Assembly: GCF_024807225.1 (NCBI RefSeq)
Contig: NZ_JANUCO010000001.1
Span: 3,348,001 to 3,412,000 of the forward strand
DNA: 64,000 bases
Source of the DNA: Chryseobacterium ginsenosidimutans
GTDB lineage: Bacteria > Bacteroidota > Bacteroidia > Flavobacteriales > Weeksellaceae
Direction of reading: 5' to 3'
The notes under the pieces were generated by a model that did no database searches, was not told the DNA's origin, and worked only from the letters and a program-made list of their open reading frames with translations. Of this stretch, positions 50,737 through 59,772 are shown in pieces. The position numbers and the translations under genes were made by a program. The first letter of the stretch is position 1. Every line of letters starts with the position of its first letter.

Positions 50737-50766
50737 GGTTCACCTTTCATTTTGTCCGGTTGAACC
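50737..50766 (+). promoter_or_regulatory. Direct repeat pair upstream of the DUF1223 operon (LytTR-type site B)
   Basis: GGTTCACC at 50737 and GGTTGAACC at 50758, period 21 bp, spacer TTTCATTTTGTCC. It shares TTCACCT and TTGTCCGGTT with site A (45093-45121). Distance from the second unit to the TACTTTTG box is 41 nt, the same as at site A. Confidence 0.72.
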
Positions 50767-50798
50767 TTTTTTGTATTCTTTTGCGTTTAGAATGTATC

Positions 50799-50806
50799 TA
50801 CTTTTG
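50799..50806 (+). promoter_or_regulatory. -7 promoter box of the DUF1223 operon
   Basis: TACTTTTG (context CTACTTTTGAATC) is nearly the same as at 45155 (CTACTTTTGATCC), 17 nt before the ATG. Confidence 0.6.
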
Positions 50807-50822
50807 AATCAAATTAAAAGAA

Positions 50823-51596
50823 ATGATACTAAAAAACTTAATAGGAACAGCCGCTTTTGTAGCATTAATGTTCATTGTCTCCGCTTTTGTTTATAAAAAT
50901 AAAGCCGAAGAAACTCATCAGAATTTATCTTCCAAAAACAATGGTTTTGCCGTTTTGGAACTGTTCACTTCTGAAGGTTGTTCGAGTTGTCCTCCCGCAG
51001 ATCAGTTGATGGGTGAAATTGAAAAACAATACAAAGATCAACCGGTCTATATTCTCGCCTATCACGTCGATTATTGGAATAGTTTAGGCTGGAAAGACAA
51101 ATTCAGCAGTGTAGAAAATTCTAAACGCCAACAGCAATACAGCCAGACTTTGCATTCACAGGTTTACACTCCGCAACTGGTTGTGAATGGCAAAAACGAG
51201 TTTGTAGGTTCTGACCGAGATGCAGTGGAAAGTGCGATTCAGACTGCTTTATTTAATGCTGATAATGCTAAAGTTGATTTATCTGCAAAAGTCTCAGAGA
51301 AAGAAATTAACGTAAACTTCAAAACTGCAGAAACTTATTCACAAAACAAACTTTTGGTAACGCTTGTTGAAAAAAAGTCTTCCACAAACGTACAAAAAGG
51401 TGAAAATGAAGGCCGTCATTTGATTCATTGGCAGATTGTTCATCAGCAAAATCAAATTTCTTTAAAAAATTCTACAGAAGGAACAACCAGTTTCAAGCTT
51501 CCCGAAAATTTCAATACCCATGACTGGGAAATTATCGGAATGATTCAAAATGTGAAATCCGGGGAAATTCTGGGTTCTTCTAAAGCCGGTTTTTAA
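50823..51596 (+). CDS. DUF1223 thioredoxin-like protein
   Basis: A 257-residue membrane-anchored or exported protein. Helix about 5-24, then the DUF1223 domain, a thioredoxin relative: VLELFTSEGCSSCPPADQLM with Cys53 and Cys56, YILAYHVDYWNSLGWKDKFS, and SQVYTPQLVVNGKNEFVGSD. The redox CxxC is intact, so a periplasmic disulphide or copper-related role is plausible but unproven. It is followed by a DoxX gene, and the promoter has the LytTR-type repeat. Confidence 0.9.
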   Translation: MILKNLIGTAAFVALMFIVSAFVYKNKAEETHQNLSSKNNGFAVLELFTSEGCSSCPPADQLMGEIEKQYKDQPVYILAYHVDYWNSLGWKDKFSSVENSKRQQQYSQTLHSQVYTPQLVVNGKNEFVGSDRDAVESAIQTALFNADNAKVDLSAKVSEKEINVNFKTAETYSQNKLLVTLVEKKSSTNVQKGENEGRHLIHWQIVHQQNQISLKNSTEGTTSFKLPENFNTHDWEIIGMIQNVKSGEILGSSKAGF

Positions 51597-51738
51597 ACAC
51601 AAATTACTTTAATCTTTTCACAAATAGACACAATTAAAAAATTCGTGGAAATTGGTAAAAAACATTTGTGCCATTCATGTTCAAATTCTTCAATAAATAT
51701 TCAAAATAAAAATAATAACAACTTAAAACAATAAAAAA

Positions 51739-52131
51739 ATGAAAACAAAAACAACAAGAATCATCTATTGGTCAGGAGCAATTTTTATGTCACTTTGGTT
51801 TGGAGCAAGCGGTTTCTTTGAACTGACAAAAAATCCTGTCGTTTGGGATATCACCTTGCAATTAGGCTATCCATCGCATTTCATCTATATTTTAGGAGTC
51901 TTTAAATTAGCCGGAGTTTTGGTTTTATTACTTCCCAACAAATTATTGAGACTGAAAGAATGGGTTTTCGCGGGAATGTTTTTCGACATCACCTTTGCTT
52001 TCTTCTCAAAAATCGCGGTGCTTGGTTTTCCGTCAACGATTGATGCTATTGTAGCATTTACGGTACTTTCAGTTACTTATTTTATGTTTAGAAAATTGTA
52101 TACACCTGAACCGATTTTTGGAGAAGCTTAA
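51739..52131 (+). CDS. DoxX-like membrane protein
   Basis: A 130-residue, four-helix protein of the DoxX-like group: IIYWSGAIFMSLWFGASGFF, LGYPSHFIYILGVFKLAGVL and LKEWVFAGMFFDITFAFF are the conserved helices. 142 nt after the DUF1223 gene and in the same direction, so likely in the same transcript under the LytTR-type site. Differs in subgroup from the DoxX gene at 28412. Confidence 0.85.
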   Translation: MKTKTTRIIYWSGAIFMSLWFGASGFFELTKNPVVWDITLQLGYPSHFIYILGVFKLAGVLVLLLPNKLLRLKEWVFAGMFFDITFAFFSKIAVLGFPSTIDAIVAFTVLSVTYFMFRKLYTPEPIFGEA

Positions 52132-52204
52132 TTAAAATTTAAAGTAAAAACAAAACACATTCGTCTTTAACAAAACAACAATCAACTTTTCAGGCTTATG
52201 TTAA

Positions 52205-52236
52205 AATAAATCCTCCCAGTAATGAGAGGATTTATT
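52205..52236. terminator. Terminator between DoxX and MFS genes
   Basis: AATAAATCCTC / GAGGATTTATT, an 11-bp perfect stem with a 10-nt loop, between convergent genes. Confidence 0.75.
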
Positions 52237-52282
52237 GTTGAAAATTATGAGTAGAAAATATAAATTAAATTTTTAAATCAGT

Positions 52283-53473
52283 TTAAATATGAGCCTTTCT
52301 TAATTTAATCATGCTTAAAATTAAAAGTCCTAAAACTCCCAGTATAAAATACCCTTCTGCCACCTGCAATTGAATTTCCGGCTTTATCATACTTACAATT
52401 CCGTAGCTTATTGCTGAAGTGATAATGAAGGCAATTCCGCCTGTTAAACCACCTGCAATCCCTGCAGAATTCGGGAATCTTCCGATACAGTATGCAAAAT
52501 AATTATTAAAGATAAATCCTGCCGTAACATGAATTAAAAATGCAAAAATCACCAGACTGTAAATATTACTTGCAAAATAAGAAGTCGCAAACATCAAAAT
52601 AATTAAACCGATCTGAACAAAATTGGCATATCGAATTTTACGTAGAAACGCTTTATTAATCAATGCTTTTCCTAAGAAACCACCTGTCATCCAAGCAAAA
52701 CCAAGAATTAACGAAACGGAACCTGCAACCACTTCAGAATACCCCATTTTATGTTCGATAATGAAAGATCCGCAAAGGTTGAAGAACATGACGATTGAAT
52801 AACTTAAACCGCACATCAGCATTCCATAGAAAAAATCTTTCGTTTTAAACATTGAATTATACTCTTTAATCAGGAAATCGATATGAAAAGGATTTCTCTT
52901 TTTCAATGTTTCGCCTGAAAATAGGAATTCCAATATTAAAAGCAGAAAACTGTATCCCGCTAAAACATAAAAATTAGATTGCCACCCAAAATGTTTTTGC
53001 AGATAACCACCGATAAAAGGCGCAATAATAGGACCTACAGACCAAACGATCGTCATAATACTTAAATAATGCTTCCGTTTTTCTCCTTCATAAACATCCA
53101 CAAAAAACGCCCGCTTGGAAACCACCGCAAAACCCGATAAAATCCCTTGCACGACCCGCATTGCGTAAATCACCATGATGTCTTTCGTCGTCGCTGTAAT
53201 GATAAACGAAACCACGAACAAAGCCAGTGACAGCATCGAAACCCTATATCTTCCGAATGAATCGACAATGCTTCCTGCGAAAAACTGCGTTAAGCCATAA
53301 CTGATTAAAAATATTGATAAAGTAAGCTGTATGCTCGCTTCCGACTTATGAAGTTCCGCCGCCATACTTGGCATGGAAGGCAGATAAATATCCGTTGCCA
53401 AACCCGACATCGGGATTACGGCAAAAGCCAGAATCGTTGCTATAAATTGATTTTTTTCTTTAAGAGTTTTCAT
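52283..53473 (-). CDS. MFS transporter, Bcr/CflA (drug:H+ antiporter 1) type
   Basis: A 396-residue, 12-helix major facilitator. LATDIYLPSMPSMAAELHKS after helix 1 is the motif of the Bcr/CflA branch; SYGLTQFFAGSIVDSFGRYR is the loop 2-3 motif A, and VGPIIAPFIGGYLQKHFGW is motif C (antiporter). It exports drugs or metabolites such as sulphonamides or bicyclomycin in relatives. ATG at 53473 (MKTLKEK) or 53482. Downstream of the aldo-keto reductase gene, 76 nt apart. Confidence 0.92.
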   Translation of the reverse strand: MKTLKEKNQFIATILAFAVIPMSGLATDIYLPSMPSMAAELHKSEASIQLTLSIFLISYGLTQFFAGSIVDSFGRYRVSMLSLALFVVSFIITATTKDIMVIYAMRVVQGILSGFAVVSKRAFFVDVYEGEKRKHYLSIMTIVWSVGPIIAPFIGGYLQKHFGWQSNFYVLAGYSFLLLILEFLFSGETLKKRNPFHIDFLIKEYNSMFKTKDFFYGMLMCGLSYSIVMFFNLCGSFIIEHKMGYSEVVAGSVSLILGFAWMTGGFLGKALINKAFLRKIRYANFVQIGLIILMFATSYFASNIYSLVIFAFLIHVTAGFIFNNYFAYCIGRFPNSAGIAGGLTGGIAFIITSAISYGIVSMIKPEIQLQVAEGYFILGVLGLLILSMIKLRKAHI

Positions 53474-53548
53474 TCCTGTCATTAAATCTTTTCAAAAAAA
53501 TTTAGGTTTCTGCTTAATAATTCAGAAACCTAAATCGTAAAATGTCTT

Positions 53549-54550
53549 TTAGTTATTTACTAATTTCATAGAACCTTCGCTGTATCTTTCCCCGATATTC
53601 GGATATTTTTTCATGATGGAGTCGATGGTTTCTAAATCTGATGTTGAAAGTTCGATATGGGTTGCGGCAATATTTTCTTCCAGATATTTAATTCTTTTTG
53701 TTCCCGGAATCGGAATGATATCTTCCCCTTGATTTAAAACCCAAGCCAACGCCAATTGAGTTCCTTTTATCCCTTTTGAAGCGGCAAAATCATTAATTTC
53801 CTTCGCTAAATTTCTATTGTTTTCAAGGTTTTCCTGCTGATAACGAGGCAGCGATTTTCTGAAATCATCGTCTCCGAAATTCTGAACTTCATTGATATTA
53901 GAGAAAAGCCCTCTCGCCAACGGAGAATACGGAACCAAAGTAATCCCCAATTCTCTGATCGTGGATAGAATTTCTTTCTCAACATCTCTTGTAAGAAGAG
54001 AATATTCTGACTGCAACGCGGTAATCGGATGAATTTTATTTGCTTTTCTGATCGACTCCGGAGAAGCTTCAGACAAACCAAGATATTTTACTTTTCCTGC
54101 TTTCACCAAATCTGCCATCGTTCCTACAGTCTCCTCAACAGGTACATTCGGATCAATTCTGTGAGCATAATACAAATCGATCTCGTCAATTTTTAATCGT
54201 TGAAGGCTTTGATCTACTGCTTGTTTGATCCATTCTGGAGAACCGTCGAAATACGTTCCCGGAGCACCGCTGTGACTTGCTTTTCCGTCTTTAAACCTGA
54301 ACCCGAATTTTGTTGCAATAAAAATTTTATCACGATTCGGAACTAATACTTTTGAGATCAGTTTTTCGTTTTCGCCATTCGCGTACATATCGGCAGTATC
54401 CCAAAAATTTACGCCAAGATCGAGCGCTTTATGCAACGTGTTGATGCTTTCCTGTTCGTCTGCAGGTCCGTACGCAAAGCTCATTCCCATACATCCCAAA
54501 CCAATAGCAGATAACTGCTCTCCGGTGTTTCCTAATTTTCTAAATTTCAT
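53549..54550 (-). CDS. Aldo/keto reductase
   Basis: A 333-residue NADPH-dependent TIM-barrel reductase, AKR13/YakC-like. Catalytic tetrad: Asp in NFWDTADMYANG and its Tyr, Lys in KIFIATKFGF, His in LYYAHRIDP. The C-terminal cofactor segment IPIPGTKRIKYLEENIAA is intact. It is 88 nt from the AraC-type gene, in the same direction, so probably its target. Confidence 0.94.
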   Translation of the reverse strand: MKFRKLGNTGEQLSAIGLGCMGMSFAYGPADEQESINTLHKALDLGVNFWDTADMYANGENEKLISKVLVPNRDKIFIATKFGFRFKDGKASHSGAPGTYFDGSPEWIKQAVDQSLQRLKIDEIDLYYAHRIDPNVPVEETVGTMADLVKAGKVKYLGLSEASPESIRKANKIHPITALQSEYSLLTRDVEKEILSTIRELGITLVPYSPLARGLFSNINEVQNFGDDDFRKSLPRYQQENLENNRNLAKEINDFAASKGIKGTQLALAWVLNQGEDIIPIPGTKRIKYLEENIAATHIELSTSDLETIDSIMKKYPNIGERYSEGSMKLVNN

Positions 54551-54637
54551 GATGATTGTGATTTAAATTTATTGGTACAAAATTAGAACAAGACCAAAAT
54601 AATTACAATATAGAATTCAAACTAAGAATTATAAAAA

Positions 54638-55546
54638 TCAAACAAAATGAGTTCTGATTGCATTTGGCGTTATTCCGGTTTGTTTTTTGAAGTAATTGGT
54701 GAAATAAGCAGGTTCTTCAAAGCCTAATCCATAAGCGATTTCAGAGACATTCCAATCCGTATGTTTCAATAAGGCATTGGCTTCCTGAATGATTCTGGAC
54801 GCGATCTGCTGACTTGTCGTTTTCCCTGTAATTTCCTTCACAGAACGGTTTAAAGAATTGACATGAATGGAAAGATTTTCCGCGTAATCGGTCGGAGTTT
54901 TTAACTTTAAATAGGCTTCCGGACTGTCAATAGGAAATTGTCTTTCAAGCAATTCCATAAACAAAGATGCAACACGCTGAGAAGCATTTTGATAATGTTC
55001 AAAATTTTCTGCAGGATGAATTTTCATGGTTTCATGCACCAAAAGGTGAAGATAAGCTCGAAGCATATCATATTTATGAAGATAATCGGACTGAATTTCC
55101 GTCATCATTTTAATAAAAATATCCGAAACTGTTTTCTGCTGTTCCTCATTAATAAAGAAAACCGGAGTTCCGCCCACTTTAAAAAGCTGTGAATCCTGAA
55201 GCGTTCCGAGACGGTTTCCATTTTGTAAAAACTGGTCTGTGAAAAGGCAGAACCACCCTTTCTGATTCTCATCTTCTGCCTCCCAAGAGTAAGGAATTAC
55301 AGGATTTGAGAATAATAAGGCAGGTTTGTCAACATAAATCCATTTATCTGCATAATGAAGTTTCCCCTTTCCCAAGATCAATGAAATTTTATAATAATCA
55401 CGTCTGCTGTAAGGCGTAATTGACGAACAATTTTCACGCTCAAAGACATTAAAATGACCGACTCCCGGAGTTTTAATACATTGCAACCCTTTATTTGATG
55501 CATTACGCTCGTAAAAACCTTTTATTGATTCTCCTTTAGATTCCAT
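54638..55546 (-). CDS. AraC family transcriptional regulator
   Basis: A 302-residue regulator: N-terminal cupin-like sensor (about 20-160, YKISLILGKGKLHYADKWIY) and C-terminal double helix-turn-helix (about 200-300; LSIHVNSLNRSVKEITGKTT, WNVSEIAYGLGFEEPAYFTN, FKKQTGITPNAIR). Local regulator of the aldo-keto reductase/MFS genes (inference from order). TAATTTTG lies 4 nt before the ATG, suggesting a leaderless message. Confidence 0.92.
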   Translation of the reverse strand: MESKGESIKGFYERNASNKGLQCIKTPGVGHFNVFERENCSSITPYSRRDYYKISLILGKGKLHYADKWIYVDKPALLFSNPVIPYSWEAEDENQKGWFCLFTDQFLQNGNRLGTLQDSQLFKVGGTPVFFINEEQQKTVSDIFIKMMTEIQSDYLHKYDMLRAYLHLLVHETMKIHPAENFEHYQNASQRVASLFMELLERQFPIDSPEAYLKLKTPTDYAENLSIHVNSLNRSVKEITGKTTSQQIASRIIQEANALLKHTDWNVSEIAYGLGFEEPAYFTNYFKKQTGITPNAIRTHFV

Positions 55547-55550
55547 GGTT

Positions 55551-55558
55551 CAAAATTA
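55551..55558 (-). promoter_or_regulatory. -7 promoter box abutting the AraC-type gene
   Basis: TAATTTTG on the minus strand, 4 nt before the ATG at 55546, as for dgt and the 51-aa gene. Confidence 0.5.
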
Positions 55559-55599
55559 TAAAAATCAAACAGAATTTGAATCATAAAATAATTACAATT

Positions 55600-55891
55600 G
55601 ATAAAATGATTTGAGAGTTGTACTAATTTTATGCTTTCGTTTTCCGTTCCGTTTCTAAATAGCCCAGATTGCAGCATTTGTTTGAGCTCATTTTGAGGAT
55701 TTGGGTTGGCGGAAAGCTGGAATAGCTTCTGAGAAAATTATAAATGGTGAATTATAAATGGTTGTAGATTTCTCCTTCGTCGAAATGACAAACTTTATGA
55801 ATTTTTGAGATTGCTTCTTCGTCGTTACTTCTCGCAATGACAAAGAAAAAACCACTCTTACGAATGGTTTTGCTTATTTTGAAACTGAGTT
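55600..55891. repeat. Degenerate dispersed repeats
   Basis: A worn copy of the 95-nt element (55668-55735, AGCCCAGATTGCAGCATTTG ... GAATAGCTTCTGAGAAAA) is followed by the TGGTGAATTATAAATGG ... CTTCGTCGAAATGACAAAC module. The same two modules in the same order occur at 26213-26380, so the block moved or was copied as a unit. Then CCACTCTTACGAATGGTTTT, a weak hairpin. Confidence 0.55.
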
Positions 55892-56302
55892 TTACTGATA
55901 GATTACGACATCATCTTTTTTAATCTGATAGCGCGTTTTCTTGTAAGGAGTTAAAACATAGCTTTCTTTAATATGGCTTCCACTTTTCCAGAGTTTGCCT
56001 TTGCCCTGTCTTGTAAGGATAATGCTTTTTGCGGCTCCATCCGGAATGAAAATTTCGGCTTTTTTCATGTCTTTGCTGAAAATAACTGCTGTCATTGTGG
56101 TATATCCTTTTTCTGAGCTTACTTCGTTTAATTTGATCTTTTGTTCGAAAACTCGTACACAGTCATTTTTGATTTGCGAATACGTGTATCCTGCAGAACC
56201 TTTGCAGCCATGAACATCTTTGTCGCCTCCGACAACGGGAGCTTTTTGTGCAAAAGCCAGAGAACCGAGGAACATCGCGCCGAATAAAATTGTTTTTTTC
56301 AT
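55892..56302 (-). CDS. Small secreted protein of unknown family
   Basis: A 136-residue exported protein. Signal peptide about 1-18 (cut near AFAQ-K). The mature domain has two cysteines (VHGCKGSAGYTYSQIKNDC) and VIFSKDMKKAEIFIPDGAAK, then LTRQGKGKLWKSGSHIKESY, an all-beta pattern. The same arrangement recurs in other flavobacteria (from memory) without known function. Single gene. Confidence 0.68.
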   Translation of the reverse strand: MKKTILFGAMFLGSLAFAQKAPVVGGDKDVHGCKGSAGYTYSQIKNDCVRVFEQKIKLNEVSSEKGYTTMTAVIFSKDMKKAEIFIPDGAAKSIILTRQGKGKLWKSGSHIKESYVLTPYKKTRYQIKKDDVVIYQ

Positions 56303-56380
56303 ATTTTAATTTTTAATGTTTTCAATTGGGTAAAAATATGCCAAAATAGGTATTAGTAATTTAATTCTAAGATACAAAAA

Positions 56381-56403
56381 AAGCCACTCATTTTGAGCGG
56401 CTT
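56381..56403 (-). terminator. Terminator of the GH3 gene
   Basis: AAGCCaCTC / GAGcGGCTT with a 5-nt loop; on the minus strand a run of T follows (TTTTTTTGTATC). Confidence 0.7.
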
Positions 56404-56410
56404 ATATAAT

Positions 56411-58739
56411 TTATTTTGTCCAGTTGATTTTTGAATGTTTTACATCTTCGGAGTTTGTACCGATCATGATATCAAATTCTCCGGATTCCCAGTCGTATTT
56501 CAAATCTCCGTTGTAGAATTTCAGATTTTCAGGAGTAATGTCGAAGGTAATCTTTTTAGATTCTCCTTTTTTCAACATCACTTTTTGGAAGCCTTTCAAT
56601 TCTTTTACCGGTCTTGTGATGCTTCCTACCATATCTCTGATATATAACTGCACGACCTCAGCTCCATCGTAATTTCCAGAATTCGTAACTGTTACGGAAG
56701 CCTGAATTGGTTGATTTCCTTTTGGATTTGCATTAGAAACCGTTACATCAGAATAATTGAATTTAGAATAACTTAGACCAAATCCAAACGGATACAATGG
56801 CGTATTACATTCATCCATATAGTTAGAACGGAATCTCTGGTATTCACATTTATCAACCAATTTCTGATCTAAAGGACGACCTGTATTTTTAGCATTATAA
56901 TAAATCGGAACTTGTCCTAAACTTCTTGGGAACGTCATCGGCAATTTCCCTGAAGGATTTACTTTTCCGAAAAGAACATCCGCGATGGCATTTCCTGCTT
57001 CTGAACCTGCGAACCAAGCATTCAAAATTGCATCAGGAGTATCTTTTACGTTCGTTAAAGCTAATGGACGACCTGTGAAAAGTACCATTGCGATTGGTTT
57101 CCCTGTCTTTTTTAATTCGTTTAATAAATCTACCTGCGACTGTGGAATTGTAATCTCCGTTCTTGAAGAAGATTCACCGCTCATTTCTGCAGATTCCCCG
57201 ATTGCTAAAACGATAACATCCGCTTTATTGGCAACGTCAACTGCTTCTTTTAATAACGCTTCTTTTGAACGACTGTCTCTGTCGGTTTTCTTACCGTGAG
57301 CTGCGTAAATATCTTCTAATTTAGCATCATAATCGATATTTGCGCCTTTAGCAGAAAGGAACTTCACCTCTTTACCATAATTCTCCTGAAGACCCTGCAT
57401 TAAATTAACCGCTTTTGCATGTTGAGCAGCAACACTCCAAGTTTCCGGGCATGTTCAATGAATTGTTTACCAATGGACCGATCACCGCAACAGTTCCTGC
57501 TTTTTTCAAAGGAAGAACCTGGTTTTCATTTTTCATTAAAACCATTGACTGAGCGGCAGCATTTCTTGCAATATTTCTGTTTTCCATGCTGAAAACTTCT
57601 TTTGCCGCTAGTTTTGCATCTCCATATTTGTAAGGATCTGTAAATAATCCTAAGTCATATTTTGCTTCAAGAATTCTTTTTGCAGCCGTATCAATCTCAG
57701 CCTGAGTTACTTTTCCTTCTGATAAAGATTTTTTAAGTGTCGTTAAAAATCCTTCACCTACCATATCCATATCGATTCCTGCCTTTAAAGCCAACGCCGA
57801 AACCTGTTGAAGATCTCCCATTCCGTGGTCGACCATTTCGTTGATTCCTGTGTAATCTGTTACTACGAAACCTTTGAAATTCCATTTATTTCTTAACACT
57901 TCAGTCTGAAGCCATCTGTTTCCGGTTGCAGGAACTCCGTCCACTTCATTGAAAGATGCCATCACAGAAGCTACACCCGCATCAACAGCTGCTTTGTAAG
58001 GTGGAAAATATTCGTTGAACATTCTGATATGGCTCATGTCAACCGTATTGTAATCTCTCCCCGCTTCACCTGCTCCGTACAATGCGAAATGCTTTACACA
58101 AGCCAAAATCGTGTTACCAACAGCAAGATCTTTTCCCTGATAACCGTAAACCATGTTTTTAGCAATTTCACTTCCTAAATAAGGATCTTCACCGGAACCT
58201 TCAGAAACCCTTCCCCATCTTGGTTCGCGGGAAATATCCACCATTGGCGAATACGTCCAGTTGATTCCGTCGGAAGAAGCTTCTTTTGCTGCAACTCTCG
58301 CCGACTGCTGAACCAAATTCATGTCCCAAGAAGCCGCCAATCCTAATGGAATCGGGAAAGTAGTTTCGTAACCGTGAATCACATCCATTCCGAAAATCAA
58401 AGGGATTTTCAGGCGGCTGTTTTCAACGGCAACTTTTTGAACGGCTCTGATTTTATCAGCTCCTTTTATATTGAATAGTCCACCGACTAAACCTTGTTCC
58501 ACTTTTTTTCCGATATCGGAACTTTTTGCCAAACCTGTAGTAAAATCGCCTGAACTCGGTAAATTCAGCTGTCCAATTTTTTCATCTAAAGTCATTTTCG
58601 ACAAAAGATTATCTACAAAAGCTTTCTTTTTAGCCTGATATTGAGCCGTCTGATAAGACTGAACAGGCTTCGTTACCATTTCCTGCGCCGAAAACATTGG
58701 AGCAAGTGCTAAAGTTGCTATTACAATTAACTTTTTCAT
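56411..58739 (-). pseudogene. bglX: Glycoside hydrolase family 3 beta-glucosidase (BglX type), frameshifted
   Basis: A periplasmic GH3 enzyme in two frames. The 5' part (57405-58739) has the signal peptide, IPLIFGMDVIHGYETTFPIP and the nucleophile Asp in GFVVTDYTGINEM. The 3' part (56411-57400) has the alpha/beta sandwich (LAIGESAEMSGESSSRTEIT) and a C-terminal fibronectin III-like domain. Removing one A (a T at 57442-57444 on the plus strand) restores MPGTWSVAAQHAKAVNLM across the gap. About 775 residues result, the normal GH3 size. The break may be real or a homopolymer read error. In a PUL with a GH144-type glucanase, so substrate may be beta-1,2-gluco-oligosaccharides. Confidence 0.85.
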
Positions 58740-58925
58740 AAATCTATCTTCTTTTAATTATAGTTCTATTTTTTTGTTTTAATTTTTAATAATTAGTTAT
58801 TTTAAACGCAAGGTTCGCTAAGGTCTTTTTTACAATTGTTGCGGATATTTTTCGTCCGCAAGGGCGTTTCACTCAGCAATTGATAGCAACCTTTAAAAAT
58901 ACTAATATTATTAAATTTGAATGAA
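58740..58925. repeat. Short spacer with dispersed repeat
   Basis: Holds a copy of the TTCGTCCGCAAGGGCGTTTC + ACTCAGCAA repeat (58851-58879) after ACGCAAGGTTCGCTAAGG. No gene. Confidence 0.6.
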
Positions 58926-59633
58926 TTATTTCTCTTTCCTTTTTGACATCATCCATTCGTATAATGCGGGATTTGAGTAGGTTGAATCCCAAGAATTATG
59001 GTTGTCATTTGGGAAAATGGTCAATTCTGCGGATGGATTTACCGGATGTAAAGCCTGATAAAAGTTAAGTGCATTTTCGGGTAAAACGACATCATCCATT
59101 CCGCCGTGAAAAATTTTCATGTTTAAATTTTTGTATTGATCGATGTTTGCATACATCACTCGATCTGTCGGAGCACAAACTGAAACTACGGCAGCAAACA
59201 TTTCAGGATGCTCCATTGCCAGTTTTAGCGTTCCCCAACCTCCCATTGACAATCCAGTCAGGTAGATTCTGGAAGCATCAATCTTATATTTTTTCTGAAT
59301 TTCTTTAATTAAATTATAAACAGTCACGGTATCCCACCACATATTTTCAGGGCATTGAGGCGCTAAAATCGCAACAGGTTCTTTAATTAAGTTTTTGTAC
59401 GTGAACGGACTGTGCGCTTTTACGATCTCCAGATTGGTTCCTCTTTCGCCAGACCCGTGAAGAAATACAATTAAAGGTACATTTCCTTTTACTTTTTGAG
59501 GGTAATCGAGAATGTAGGATATTTTTTCCTGTCTTTTGATTTCTTTTTTAAATTCTGCTTTAATTTCCTGAGCGTTTAGACTTAGAGAAAATGGGAGAAG
59601 TAAAAGAGGAAGATGTTTTAGTTTTAATTTCAT
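58926..59633 (-). CDS. Secreted carboxylesterase-type alpha/beta hydrolase
   Basis: A 235-residue exported hydrolase. Signal peptide about 1-21 (LNAQ-E). PLIVFLHGSGERGTN holds the oxyanion hole; GLSMGGWGTL has the nucleophile Ser; acidic FHGGMDDVVLPENA and His in FPNDNHNSWDSTY complete the triad. The family includes feruloyl/acetyl esterases and phospholipase-like enzymes. In the PUL it may remove acyl decorations from the glycan. Transcription in the same direction as the GH3 gene. Confidence 0.85.
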   Translation of the reverse strand: MKLKLKHLPLLLLPFSLSLNAQEIKAEFKKEIKRQEKISYILDYPQKVKGNVPLIVFLHGSGERGTNLEIVKAHSPFTYKNLIKEPVAILAPQCPENMWWDTVTVYNLIKEIQKKYKIDASRIYLTGLSMGGWGTLKLAMEHPEMFAAVVSVCAPTDRVMYANIDQYKNLNMKIFHGGMDDVVLPENALNFYQALHPVNPSAELTIFPNDNHNSWDSTYSNPALYEWMMSKRKEK

Positions 59634-59648
59634 GTTGAGAATTTTTAA

Positions 59649-59736
59649 GTTTTGGCTAAAGCCACTTTAATTAATTCCTTTTTTTAAACGGGTTTCCTTC
59701 GACAAGCTCAGGATGACATACCCGTTCCTATTGATG
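59649..59736. repeat. GGCTAAAGCC / CCCGTTCCTATTGATG repeat with inserted second repeat
   Basis: It reads GTTTTGGCTAAAGCC ... AAACGGGTT, then 26 nt TCCTTCGACAAGCTCAGGAT-GACATA (59695-59720), then CCCGTTCCTATTGATG. The relative at 43681-43745 has just AAAG at the inserted position (AAACGGGTTAAAGCCCGTTC). The insert is itself a known type of dispersed repeat. Confidence 0.65.
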
Positions 59737-59772
59737 TAAAATGTTATTCTGAAATTCAATTATAGTATTAAC

